Origin: Saprospiraceae bacterium
GTDB lineage: Bacteria > Bacteroidota > Bacteroidia > Chitinophagales > Saprospiraceae
Assembly: GCA_016722285.1 (NCBI GenBank)
Contig: JADKGI010000030.1
Span: forward strand, 186,001-250,000
DNA length: 64,000 nt
Direction: 5' to 3'
Shown here: positions 27,182-36,983 of the stretch, piece after piece
Numbering within the stretch: position 1 is the first letter of the stretch
Layout of the letters: every line of letters starts with the position of its first letter
Position numbers and translations under genes: made by a program
Notes under the pieces: model-generated
Told to the model about the DNA's origin: nothing
Databases searched by the model: none
Seen by the model: only the letters and a program-made list of their open reading frames with translations

Positions 27182-30100
27182 ATGAGATATTTTTTTATTG
27201 CCTTAATTTTTGGGATAATTTTTCAGGGAAAATCACAATGCGGGCTTTCAAAAAGTTCATATCCAATAGTGGATACGTATAATGAAGGTGCGGATACCAC
27301 TAACTTTTCTCTATTGATATCCGGCGCTCAAAATAATAGTCTTTCTTCAGGAAATCAGGGCCTGTGTGCGGTAAGAGTGAAATTCAAGCACCCTTTTATG
27401 AAGGAGTTGTTTATTGAATTAATCTCACCTTCAGGTCAGAAAATTACGTTAATTGGGGGCGATATTGTAGCGACGAATACACCTTTGATTACCTGGGATG
27501 TGACATTTGTTCCTTGCGCTGCCAGCCCGTCGCCAGATGCCGGCATCTTGCCTAAATGGGAAAATGATCAACAGTGGCAAAGTTTGGTCACGTATAAAGG
27601 GCAATATCATCCATATATAGGTTGCCTTGAAGATTATAAGGTAGGAACAGTTAATGGTACCTGGACTCTTCGCTGTATCGACTTTGAAGATGTTGGAAAC
27701 GGAACTCTATTGGGAGCTGAGTTGGTTTTTTGCAGGCAGGAAGGGATCATTTGCGGGGAGTGTATTCTCGAACCTGGACAAATATCAAACTCGGATATTC
27801 TAACTTGTGAAAATGACTCATCACTGCTTTTGAAAATCAACAAAACATTTCCATCCGGAACTCAAAATAATAACCTCTATGATTACACAAATGTAATAGT
27901 CAAAGACAGCATAATATCCGGATACCAACAAAATGTGGATATGAGGAATCAGGCTCCGGGAAGTTACAATATATGCAGCGTACAAAATGCAAAGATGCAG
28001 TCGAATAACCTACCTGGACCGGGATCTTTTTTTTCACCGGCTGCTTTTAATAGTAATTTTTATAGCCAGGGAGTATGTGCATCCTTTTCAGAAAACTGTA
28101 TGAAAGTAGATATAAGTAAAGCCATACCTCCTACCAACAGAATAGAATTTATTTGCGCCGGAAGCTCTGTGCAGATTGATGGAAAAAGTTACTCAAAAGC
28201 AGGCAATTATACAATAGCAATAAAAAAAGGTCTTTGTGATTCAGTAATAAATCTGGATCTGAGAGTGATTGAACTTAAAACAAATATTGTTTCTTCCAGT
28301 GATTCTGTCAATTGTACAGGTAATTCAATAGTATTAAAGGGAAATAACATTGGTACTCAAACTGCTAATTTAAGTTATTTGTGGTCCACTTCAAATGGGG
28401 TCATTCTGGGGGATACGAAAGCGGATTCCCTAAAAGTGCTGAAAGAAGGCAGTTACAAATTGGTAATTTCAGTAACTAATCAGCTGTATAGTTGTCAGGA
28501 TTCTGTTACGAAAGTAATTTTCAGGGATGACAGTTTTGCAAAGATAATTTTAGTTGGCGATACGTTGACCTGCGCAAAGGATACCATCAATATTACACAT
28601 ACTATCAGTAAGCCTGTTTCTGAAAAGACATGGACGTCAAGAGATGGCTATCAAATAATAATTACTCCCACTGGTGCAAGGATTACAAAACCAGGTTTAT
28701 ATATCCTGAGTGTCAAGGGGCAAAACGGTTGCATTGCTTCTGACTCAATATTAATTCAAGATGAGTTATCATTTGTAGAACCTAAACTTACATCAGACAA
28801 AATAACTTGTTCAAAAGACTCAGTCATACTAAAAGTTGAACACACCGTTTCATCAGGAAGCTACTCTTATCTGTGGACAGGTGTGCCAACAAAATATATT
28901 AACTCAAAGGAACCATCTGTGGGTGCACCAGGCAGCTATAGTGTCAAAGTAAAAAATCTGAAAAACGGCTGCAATAAACTTTATTCCATCAGTGTATCAG
29001 AAAATAAACTTAGCCCTCAAATAAATTTGAAGGTAGATACCATCAATTGTCAAAATACCTCAGTCAGCCCTATGATAAGCTCAGATCAGCTTATTGAATC
29101 TTACAGATGGTCAGGACCGGGGTTTTTATCCTTCTCTCCATCACCTCAGCTTACTCAAAACGGCCAGTATTCGATTGAAATAATTTCAGCTGAAAATGGG
29201 TGTAAATCAAGTAAGGTATTTGATGTACAAAAGGATACTAATCTGCCTGATATGATACTCAGCGCAGAAGATTTGTCATGCCTGGTGGATTCGGTGGTAA
29301 TAATGGCAGTACCAGATCGGCCTTTGAATTCCGTAAAATGGTCAGGCCCGCAGGGATTTGTTTCTGACAAGCTGCAACCCAAAGTTGGAGTAATAGGAAC
29401 TTATACGGTCACTTTCATATCTGAAAATGGCTGCATGAGTTCCAAAACTATAAGTATCAAGAATTCACCTGAAGTACCTTTAGTGACATTCAGAATAGAT
29501 TCCATCAAGTGTGGAGCAGATACTATTCAGATTAAAATGATTAATCAATCCGGTGACTATAAGTACATTTGGTCAGGTCCGGGTTTATTGGAAAATAATG
29601 TTGGTGAGCCCAGGATTATTACTTCTGGTATGTATAAAGTTACGATTTCAGATCCTGATTCAGGATGTAAGAGCGAACGCACAATTGAAATAATAGATGA
29701 CAGAATTTATACCACAGCCGATATCATTTATGATGAAATAAGTTGTCTTAAGGATAGTGTCCAGATTATTTTAACAAATCAGGATGTTAAGACTATCTTG
29801 TATTCCGGTCCGGGCTTTAGTTCTAATTTAAAATCACCATTTGTTAAGAACACCGGTACTTACAATTATACCTTAACCAATGTCAAAGATTGCGTGACAA
29901 GTGGTAGCATTGAAATTGTGAGAAATGATACAATACCGGTCATAAGGTCATCGTTCAGCCCGATTATGTGTTTTCAGGATTCGGTCAAATTGCAGGCAGG
30001 ATCAAGTATAAATAATACTAAGTTTACGTGGATCGGGCCTCAAAATTTCTCCAAGACAGGTCAAGATGTTTATGCATTTAAAGGTGGCCAATATTCGCTT

Positions 30101-32593
30101 TCAGGTATAGCACCCAATGGATGTAAATCCCAAATTGACTTTGTTTTAGAGTATGACACTTTGCGTCCTGTTTTTAATATTTTGGAACCCGATCCAATTA
30201 CATGCAAATTGCCGACTGTGGAGCTCCAGCTAAATATAGTTCAGAGCCCTGTGACTATAAAATGGCTTCCTGGCAATACCAGCGGGCAGAATGTTTTGGT
30301 TACACAACCCGGCAAGTATTATGCTGAGGTTAGAGGAGTAAACAATTGTATATCAATAGATTCAGTGATTGTTAAGGAGAAAAGAAATTATCCTGTTTTT
30401 GAAGCCAAATCAAGCGTGATTAATTGCAGAGATGTATTGTCTTCTATACAAATTATTCCGGAAGGTTTTGGAACAACAATCAAATGGACAAATGCAACTA
30501 ATCCCACATCAGTACCGGATGGAGTATTTGAATATAATTCTTCTTTTGATGGATTATACAGATTTACACTAAAAAGTATGGAAGATTGTATAACAGAAGG
30601 GACGGTAATGGTATTAAAGGATAACGCAAGACCTGTTATAAAAAAACAAATTCTGGATACAATAGATTGCAAAAATTCGACTATTGATATAGGTGTGGAA
30701 ATAGATGGTACCGGAATAGAATACCTGTGGAATGGCCCGAATATTGTTGATAAAATAACTGAGGGTTTATTAACAATTAAAGACGGCGGCCGGTATTTTC
30801 TCAAAATAACAGGGAGTAATTATTGTTCCACAATTTCTGAATTTAATGTTTTTAAGTCGGTACAATTACCTGAATTTGAAACATATACTGATACCTTGAC
30901 CTGCGATAAAGCAAAAATCAATATTGGGGTTAACCCCACATCAGTAATTAACGATTATTTCTGGATTGGTCCCGATGGATTTGAGAGCAAACTTGGTCAT
31001 CCTAAAGTATTTACCCAGGGATTGTACACTGTAACGGTCACCGGATCAAATGGATGTACTGCTAAAGCAGATGTCACTGTATCGCAGGACATTTCAAAAC
31101 CTCAGGTATTGATCAGCGATATTTTCCTGTTGCCATGCGACACTTTAGCCATTCCTTTAATGGTCATGTCAGACAATACACCCTTAAAATATAAATGGGT
31201 ATTTCCTCCCGGAAACATAGTTACCGTGGCTTCACCTACAACAAACATACCAGGAATGTATTCTGTACAGCTTACCGGAAATAATGGGTGTACAAGCATT
31301 GTTAAAAATTTTGAAGTCAAAATAGATAACACCCCCCCCAAATTTACTTACACTGCTGGTAATATATCTTGCAAAGAAATGACAGCACAGTTGAAAGCGA
31401 ATGCTATACTGCCGGATGTAATATTCCAATGGGTGAGCCCTTCCGGAATAATCTACAATTCTGGCACTGTAAATACGACCGAGGCTGGTTTATATACTTT
31501 GCGTGTTTCAGACAGCAGAGGTTGCAAAGATACAATATTACTTACTGTAGAAGCTGATACCATAGGCCCTGATGTGATAATTACAAAAACCGGAGTATTG
31601 GAATGTGAAAGCAGAGCTGTAGTTTTGGATGCGACCGGATCCTCTTTTGGTCGTCCTTATCAGACTTCCTGGACAACTTCCAATGGAAATATATCTTCGA
31701 TAATCAGCGACTATATCATTGGGATTGACAAGGAGGGTTCCTACACTTTTGCAGTCACCAATAACCTGACTGGCTGCACTACTGCTAAAAATGTTGAGGT
31801 GGCAGTAACACCACAAAGGTTTACGAATCTTGCCATAGATAATGTACCACCTATCTGCAATGAAGTAAATAATGGAATCATAAGGTTAGCATCCCTAAAT
31901 GGAACGGCTCCTTATCAGATTACTTTCAATGGTATAAATAAGGGATCTCAAACTGAATTTTTCAATTTGAGTCCGGGAACATACAAAATAGATATTACAG
32001 ATAAACTGGGTTGTAAGCTTTCAAGACAAGTTGTGGTGGATGCAGGTCTCGACTTATCGCTTAATATTGACAATGAATTCAGTATAAAGTTTGGGGATTC
32101 ATTATTGCTGAAGCCAGAATTTACAGTCGATCCTTCCGGCCTAGCCACTCTGATATGGACAAAAAGAGACACTATAATATGTGACGATTGTCCTGAGTTA
32201 TGGGTTAGACCATTTGTTAATTCTATTTATAATTTGGAATATTCTATAGATGGTTATTGCAGGCGTAAAAAATCAGTATTGGTAAGAGTGTCCAATGATA
32301 TCGGGAAAGCAGTACCCAACATATTTTCACCCGGATCAAGTGGAAATAACCAGCTGTTTTTTATTCCCCAGACCAGAGGTATTGAAAAGATAAATTATAT
32401 CAAGATATTCAGCAGGTGGGCTGAAAATGTATATTCCGGATATGATTTATTACCAGGTGATCCCACTTTTGCATGGGATGGAACATTTAATGGCAAACCG
32501 GTTCAACCCGGAGTACTTTTGATTGTTGCTGAACTCGTCCTGTCAGATGGAACAGTGTGGAAGTATCAGGGCGATGTCACAATAATCAGATAA
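27182..32593 (+). CDS. Giant secreted adhesin-like protein with P-domain, Ig-like repeats, SprB repeat and gliding-type C-terminal domain
   Basis: The ATG at 27182 starts a signal peptide (FFIALIFGIIFQGKSQ) and gives 1803 residues; a TTG two codons earlier is less likely. Residues about 30-190 resemble the proprotein-convertase P-domain (IELISPSGQKITL, then VNGTWTLRCIDF). About 15 tandem Ig-like repeats of roughly 75-80 residues follow (about 370-1540). Each has one Cys near its start (pattern xDxIxCxxDSV), a YxWSGPxGF core and a GC near its end, suggesting one disulfide per repeat. A SprB-type repeat (about 1548-1620, NGTAPYQITFNG, NLSPGTYKIDITD) precedes a CHU_C gliding-associated C-terminal domain (about 1710-1803, VPNIFSPGSSGNN, FAWDGTFNGKPVQPGVLLI). 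The protein should leave the cell by T9SS with a type B C-terminal signal. Its ligand is unknown. Confidence 0.88.
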   Translation: MRYFFIALIFGIIFQGKSQCGLSKSSYPIVDTYNEGADTTNFSLLISGAQNNSLSSGNQGLCAVRVKFKHPFMKELFIELISPSGQKITLIGGDIVATNTPLITWDVTFVPCAASPSPDAGILPKWENDQQWQSLVTYKGQYHPYIGCLEDYKVGTVNGTWTLRCIDFEDVGNGTLLGAELVFCRQEGIICGECILEPGQISNSDILTCENDSSLLLKINKTFPSGTQNNNLYDYTNVIVKDSIISGYQQNVDMRNQAPGSYNICSVQNAKMQSNNLPGPGSFFSPAAFNSNFYSQGVCASFSENCMKVDISKAIPPTNRIEFICAGSSVQIDGKSYSKAGNYTIAIKKGLCDSVINLDLRVIELKTNIVSSSDSVNCTGNSIVLKGNNIGTQTANLSYLWSTSNGVILGDTKADSLKVLKEGSYKLVISVTNQLYSCQDSVTKVIFRDDSFAKIILVGDTLTCAKDTINITHTISKPVSEKTWTSRDGYQIIITPTGARITKPGLYILSVKGQNGCIASDSILIQDELSFVEPKLTSDKITCSKDSVILKVEHTVSSGSYSYLWTGVPTKYINSKEPSVGAPGSYSVKVKNLKNGCNKLYSISVSENKLSPQINLKVDTINCQNTSVSPMISSDQLIESYRWSGPGFLSFSPSPQLTQNGQYSIEIISAENGCKSSKVFDVQKDTNLPDMILSAEDLSCLVDSVVIMAVPDRPLNSVKWSGPQGFVSDKLQPKVGVIGTYTVTFISENGCMSSKTISIKNSPEVPLVTFRIDSIKCGADTIQIKMINQSGDYKYIWSGPGLLENNVGEPRIITSGMYKVTISDPDSGCKSERTIEIIDDRIYTTADIIYDEISCLKDSVQIILTNQDVKTILYSGPGFSSNLKSPFVKNTGTYNYTLTNVKDCVTSGSIEIVRNDTIPVIRSSFSPIMCFQDSVKLQAGSSINNTKFTWIGPQNFSKTGQDVYAFKGGQYSLSGIAPNGCKSQIDFVLEYDTLRPVFNILEPDPITCKLPTVELQLNIVQSPVTIKWLPGNTSGQNVLVTQPGKYYAEVRGVNNCISIDSVIVKEKRNYPVFEAKSSVINCRDVLSSIQIIPEGFGTTIKWTNATNPTSVPDGVFEYNSSFDGLYRFTLKSMEDCITEGTVMVLKDNARPVIKKQILDTIDCKNSTIDIGVEIDGTGIEYLWNGPNIVDKITEGLLTIKDGGRYFLKITGSNYCSTISEFNVFKSVQLPEFETYTDTLTCDKAKINIGVNPTSVINDYFWIGPDGFESKLGHPKVFTQGLYTVTVTGSNGCTAKADVTVSQDISKPQVLISDIFLLPCDTLAIPLMVMSDNTPLKYKWVFPPGNIVTVASPTTNIPGMYSVQLTGNNGCTSIVKNFEVKIDNTPPKFTYTAGNISCKEMTAQLKANAILPDVIFQWVSPSGIIYNSGTVNTTEAGLYTLRVSDSRGCKDTILLTVEADTIGPDVIITKTGVLECESRAVVLDATGSSFGRPYQTSWTTSNGNISSIISDYIIGIDKEGSYTFAVTNNLTGCTTAKNVEVAVTPQRFTNLAIDNVPPICNEVNNGIIRLASLNGTAPYQITFNGINKGSQTEFFNLSPGTYKIDITDKLGCKLSRQVVVDAGLDLSLNIDNEFSIKFGDSLLLKPEFTVDPSGLATLIWTKRDTIICDDCPELWVRPFVNSIYNLEYSIDGYCRRKKSVLVRVSNDIGKAVPNIFSPGSSGNNQLFFIPQTRGIEKINYIKIFSRWAENVYSGYDLLPGDPTFAWDGTFNGKPVQPGVLLIVAELVLSDGTVWKYQGDVTIIR

Positions 32594-32840
32594 GGCGAAT
32601 AAACTAAACATTAAAAAAGGGAAACTCACTAAGATAATACTTAATACATGTATAATCCTTTCAAATCAAGAGCATTCCTTTTTCCATCAAATGTATAAAA
32701 ATGCCTGAATTGTAAAAGTCAGAAAAATGTCCGAATCCTGATTCTTCGTAGCTATTTGACATATCCTGATAAGTGTATTTCAGATTTGAATGTGGGCTTG
32801 CATTCCCAAGTTGATTTATAAGCCATTCGCTTTTTCTTTT

Positions 32841-34865
32841 TCAATATATATGGTATAATTTTTCTTTGATGTCTGAAAATATAATTTCAGCATATTCCTG
32901 ATTGTTTTCATCTTTTTTCTTTTTCTTTACTTTTGAAAAAATCAATTCTACAGCATCACCACCAATCCAGATAAACCTGTCATGGGGGCGCGGAGTTTCA
33001 GTGACAACTTCAGTCAAACATAACTCAATATAATTTTCCGGAACAAGAGTTTGTGGAATTCTAAAGTCAAACCAGGTCTGCAGTGGTTTTTCAAGTCCGG
33101 CATCCTGCATAAAATTATATATTGATTGTTTTAAGCCGTTTGAGAATATCTCATGGTCAGCCCCGGTTGGATCTTCATGGAAGAGGTCATTTTCAGCAAA
33201 ACCACCAAAGGTTGGTCCTGTATTTATCACTTGAAACTCTTTTGGTTCAAGTCCAACCGGACTATGTGCTGTCATAGCAAATTGGTGCCAGAATCCCGAT
33301 TGTATGATATCAGCTACAAACATTTGTCTTACCATTTCAAGACTATCAATAGTTTCCTGAATGGATTGTGTAGGAAATCCATACATCAGATAAGCATGAA
33401 CCATGATGCCAAACGAAGTAAAAGAATGAGCGACCCTTGAAACCTGAGCAACGGTGACTCCTTTTTTCATTTTTGTGAGAAGCCTGTCAGAAGCTACTTC
33501 AAGGCCTCCTGATATGGCAATACAGCCCGACATTTTCAGGAGCCTGCACAGATCCGGAGTAAAACTCTTTTCAAATCTGATATTTGTCCACCATACAATC
33601 GTCAGATCACGTTTAATAATTTCTAAAGCAAGGTCCCTTAACAGAGCCGGAGGAGCAGCTTCATCAACAAAATGAAATCCGTTTTGGCCAGTTTGGGATA
33701 TAATGGTTTCTAACCTGTCGCATAACTGGGCTGCAGAAACAGGTTCATACCTTTTAATATAATCCAGAGTGACATCGCAAAAAGAGCATTTCCCCCAGTA
33801 GCAACCATGTGCCAGGGTGATTTTATTCCATCGGCCATCACTCCATAATCTATGCATAGGATTTATGACTTCAATCACTGACAAATACTTGTCAAGTTTA
33901 AGGTCGGAATAATCAGGTGTTCCGACATCTTTTTGTGCTATGTCCAGTTCCTTTGAGCCATTGATATACGTTACGGAGCCTTTTTCTAAACAGAATGTTC
34001 TCTTAAGTGCGGACTTTGATCTTTCGCCATTCAAATATTCAATAAGATGCTGTAACGGGGCTTCTCCGTCATCTAAAGTTATATAGTCTATAAATTCAAA
34101 TACTCTGTCATCATATACTTTTCTAAGTTCCGTATTTGCATAACCGCCGCCTATAGCCACTGTAATTGCCGGATATTTTGTCTTAATGAATTGACCGCAT
34201 TTGAAAGTGGAAAAAACATTACCCGGAAAAGGTACTGTGATGCATATCAGTGAGGGAAGGTATTCCCGGATCTTTTCATCAAGGATTTCTAACATGAAAT
34301 CGCTTATAATAGTGTTATGAACCTTTAATTCGTCATAGATATCATCAAAATGTGTGGCTGTCCGAGCTATCCTTTCAGCATATCTGCTGAATCCAAAGTA
34401 TGGATCTATAACCTCAGTAATTAAGTCTCCTAAATCTTCAAGGTACAGAGTGGAAAGATGTCGGGCTTTATCCTGAACTCCCATGCTGCCAAATGCCCAC
34501 AGCAATTCTGAATCAAAACTAAACCGACTGGCTTCAGGAAGAAATCCACCATTACATATTGTGTGTGCCAAAGTGGGATTAGTATTATGAAGAAAAGCAA
34601 TAACACTATCAATGGAACTGATATATTTATTTCTTTGATTAAATATCCGGAACGTGTTTTCAGATAATTCTGACTCGTTATCTTGTATCAAATTGAAAAG
34701 ATATCTTAAGCCTGAAGATGAAAATATTTTCAATATCACTTCCAGACTGAGATCTGCCTGTACGGATTCAACATTCAGAGTATTCAGGAAACCCTTCAGG
34801 TAAGATGTTGCCGGATATGATGTATTCAATTGTGTAAAAGGAGGAGTAATCAGAAGAACTTTCAA
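32841..34865 (-). CDS. B12-binding-domain radical SAM protein, substrate unknown
   Basis: The 674-residue protein starts with MKVLLITPPFTQLNTSYPA, typical of the Rossmann-like cobalamin-binding domain of class B radical SAM enzymes (to about 320). The radical SAM core (about 340-560) has HGCYWGKCSFCDV. Its cysteines at 355, 360 and 363 form CX4CX2C, one residue longer than the canonical CX3CX2C. Later core segments include GFHFVDEAAPP, AISGGLEVASDRLL and VHAYLMYGFPTQSIQET. The cobalamin-binding DXHXXG loop is not evident, so true B12 dependence is uncertain. The last 110 residues are unrecognised. It stands as a single gene upstream of a gap and next to, but 115 bp from, the Lrp regulator on the same strand. 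No peptide precursor gene was found nearby. Confidence 0.82.
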   Translation of the reverse strand: MKVLLITPPFTQLNTSYPATSYLKGFLNTLNVESVQADLSLEVILKIFSSSGLRYLFNLIQDNESELSENTFRIFNQRNKYISSIDSVIAFLHNTNPTLAHTICNGGFLPEASRFSFDSELLWAFGSMGVQDKARHLSTLYLEDLGDLITEVIDPYFGFSRYAERIARTATHFDDIYDELKVHNTIISDFMLEILDEKIREYLPSLICITVPFPGNVFSTFKCGQFIKTKYPAITVAIGGGYANTELRKVYDDRVFEFIDYITLDDGEAPLQHLIEYLNGERSKSALKRTFCLEKGSVTYINGSKELDIAQKDVGTPDYSDLKLDKYLSVIEVINPMHRLWSDGRWNKITLAHGCYWGKCSFCDVTLDYIKRYEPVSAAQLCDRLETIISQTGQNGFHFVDEAAPPALLRDLALEIIKRDLTIVWWTNIRFEKSFTPDLCRLLKMSGCIAISGGLEVASDRLLTKMKKGVTVAQVSRVAHSFTSFGIMVHAYLMYGFPTQSIQETIDSLEMVRQMFVADIIQSGFWHQFAMTAHSPVGLEPKEFQVINTGPTFGGFAENDLFHEDPTGADHEIFSNGLKQSIYNFMQDAGLEKPLQTWFDFRIPQTLVPENYIELCLTEVVTETPRPHDRFIWIGGDAVELIFSKVKKKKKDENNQEYAEIIFSDIKEKLYHIY

Positions 34866-34980
34866 AAGCAGAGATATTTTGCATGCAAAGATAATTTATA
34901 TTTCAAGCTAACTGCCTTATTAATTTTGTCAAATTTACCAGGTCAGTTATTCTTTACGGCTTTATTCATAATTGGCTATT

Positions 34981-35445
34981 TTACAAAATGATGTTTCTCT
35001 TGAATGCACAACCCAGTTCCATAAATGAATCAGTTTTTGAAATACCTGGTATATTATCGATTTTTTCATAGAGAATTTTGCGCATATGTTCATGGTTTTT
35101 GGCACTGATTCTTATAAACAAAGTGAAAGCTCCGGTTACATAATAACATTCGGATACTTCTTTAATATCTTTTAGGGCTTCAATAATTTGTTCTGATTTA
35201 TGGTCTTTATCCAATGTGAGCCCAGTAAAAGACGCCCAATCAAAACCCAGTTTTTTTTCATCGAGGATCGGTCTTACTCCTTTGAGAATTCCGCTTTCAG
35301 TCAGTTTTGACACTCTTTGATGCACCATAGTATTTGATATTCCCAACTCTATGGCTATGTTGGAAAATGCGATCCGTCCGTCATTTTCAAGCATTTTTAA
35401 AATTTCAAGATCATAATGATCCGGCTTTTGCTGCGTATTTTCCAT
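34981..35445 (-). CDS. Lrp/AsnC family transcriptional regulator
   Basis: The 154-residue protein has an N-terminal winged helix-turn-helix (about 12-60: LEILKMLENDGRIAFSNIA and GISNTMVHQRVSKL). A C-terminal RAM ligand-sensing domain (about 70-150) contains FTGLTLD and ECYYVTGAFTLFIRI. Lrp-family proteins form octamers or dimers that sense amino acids and control their metabolism. It is divergent from rocD with 143 bp between them. That gap holds three related 10-bp sites in a roughly 30-bp rhythm, so control of rocD and of itself is likely. The effector may be ornithine or arginine, by inference from the neighbour. Confidence 0.9.
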   Translation of the reverse strand: MENTQQKPDHYDLEILKMLENDGRIAFSNIAIELGISNTMVHQRVSKLTESGILKGVRPILDEKKLGFDWASFTGLTLDKDHKSEQIIEALKDIKEVSECYYVTGAFTLFIRISAKNHEHMRKILYEKIDNIPGISKTDSFMELGCAFKRNIIL

Positions 35446-35460
35446 AAAATAAAAGGTAAA

Positions 35461-35553
35461 ATGACTTAAATTTTATAATTAAAAGTAAATATGACGTAAA
35501 TATAAGATAATTTAAGTTAAATTATTTTAATTGCTACAATTTTTGTATCTTTA
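35461..35553 (+). promoter_or_regulatory. Candidate Lrp-type operator sites and rocD -7 box
   Basis: TGACTTAAAT (35462-35471) and TGACGTAAAT (35492-35501) are direct repeats 30 bp apart. ATTTAAGTTA (35510-35519) is a 9 of 10 match to their inverse. TATCTTTA at 35546-35553 resembles the -7 consensus for rocD (start 35589). The sites lie between a divergent Lrp gene and rocD, which is the usual place for Lrp-family operators. Confidence 0.5.
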
Positions 35554-35588
35554 CAATCTTATTGTAACATTTAATATATCTAAAATTT

Positions 35589-36875
35589 ATGGCCACATCT
35601 ACTTCAGAACAATCAGCTAAAACACAATCTTATATTGATAAAGAACATAAATTCGGAGCCCACAACTATCATCCTGTCCCTGTAGTAATAGATAGGGGAG
35701 AGGGTGTTTTTGTATGGGATGTAGATGGTCACAAATATTTTGATTTTCTGTCAGCCTATTCAGCTGTCAATCAAGGCCATTGCCATCCGCGCATTATTAA
35801 AGCTATGACAAAACAAGCAAGTAAACTGACTCTGACATCCAGAGCTTTTCACAACGATTTGTTAGGAGAATGCGAGGAATTTATGGCAAATTTATTTGGA
35901 TTTGATAAGGTATTAATGATGAACTCTGGTGTGGAGGCTGTTGAGACAGCCATGAAATTAGCTAGAAAATGGGCATATAAGATAAAAGGCGTAGAAAAGG
36001 ATCAGGCCAGATTGCTTTTTGCCAGAAACAACTTTCATGGCCGAACCTTATCAGTCGTGTCAGCATCAAATGATACAGCCGCTCGTCAGGGTTTTGGTCC
36101 ATTTATGCCAGGCATTGACACAATTCCATATGATGACCTGAATGCGTTGGAGGAAATTTTACAAAACGATCCTAACTATGCCGCTTTTTTTGTTGAGCCG
36201 ATTCAGGGAGAAGCAGGTGTGGTGGTACCTGCAGAAAATTACCTGGCAGAAGTAGCACGGATATGCAGAAAATATAATGTCCTGTTTGTTGCGGACGAAA
36301 TCCAGACAGGTATCGCCAGAACAGGCACTTTACTGGCTACATGCCAAAACTGTACCTGCAATGCGGACAAATGCTGCCAACAAAAGGATATTAAACCAGA
36401 CATACTTTTGCTGGGAAAAGCATTATCTGGTGGTGTCATGCCTGTTTCTGCTGTTCTGGCCAATGATGAAGTAATGCTCACCATTAAGCCAGGCGAACAT
36501 GGCTCGACATTTGGTGGTAATCCATTGGCATGTGCCGTAGCAATGGAAGCACTTAAAGTCGTCATAGATGAAAACCTGACAGACAATGCCATGAGAATGG
36601 GACAGCTATTTCGGGAAGGACTGAGCGCAATAGCTTCCAGAAACAAACTAATCACTACAGTTAGGGGCAAAGGACTTTTGAATGCGATAGTGATCGATTC
36701 TGAAGAGGATTCCTATCTGGCATGGAATATATGCATGGAATTCAAAGATAACGGACTACTTGCAAAACCTACCCATGGTAATAAAATCAGACTTGCACCC
36801 CCTTTAGTTATAAATGAACAGCAAATCATTATGGCTCTGAATATCATAGAAAAATCATTAAACGCATTTTTGTAA
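35589..36875 (+). CDS. rocD: Ornithine--oxo-acid aminotransferase (RocD)
   Basis: The 428-residue class III PLP aminotransferase moves the delta-amino group of ornithine to 2-oxoglutarate, giving glutamate semialdehyde in arginine/ornithine breakdown. The PLP lysine is Lys277 in LLGKALSGGVMPVSAVLA, and Asp236 in VADEIQTG binds the pyridine nitrogen. FDFLSAYSAVNQGHCHPRI, MNSGVEAVETAMKLARKW and NFHGRTLSVVS match ornithine aminotransferases. A 12-residue loop (252-263, CQNCTCNADKCC) with five Cys is inserted between the Asp and Lys motifs, where most relatives have a short non-Cys stretch. The role of the Cys loop is unknown. Divergent Lrp-type regulator and operator-like repeats lie upstream. 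Confidence 0.9.
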   Translation: MATSTSEQSAKTQSYIDKEHKFGAHNYHPVPVVIDRGEGVFVWDVDGHKYFDFLSAYSAVNQGHCHPRIIKAMTKQASKLTLTSRAFHNDLLGECEEFMANLFGFDKVLMMNSGVEAVETAMKLARKWAYKIKGVEKDQARLLFARNNFHGRTLSVVSASNDTAARQGFGPFMPGIDTIPYDDLNALEEILQNDPNYAAFFVEPIQGEAGVVVPAENYLAEVARICRKYNVLFVADEIQTGIARTGTLLATCQNCTCNADKCCQQKDIKPDILLLGKALSGGVMPVSAVLANDEVMLTIKPGEHGSTFGGNPLACAVAMEALKVVIDENLTDNAMRMGQLFREGLSAIASRNKLITTVRGKGLLNAIVIDSEEDSYLAWNICMEFKDNGLLAKPTHGNKIRLAPPLVINEQQIIMALNIIEKSLNAFL

Positions 36876-36983
36876 AGTGCAATATTGCCTTTTGGATGCA
36901 ATTAACTATTGCATACTGAAATGCTCAGAGCTTTATAATAAATTGTCATTTGGAATAAAAAATATTGTCTTATGTTTTTATCA

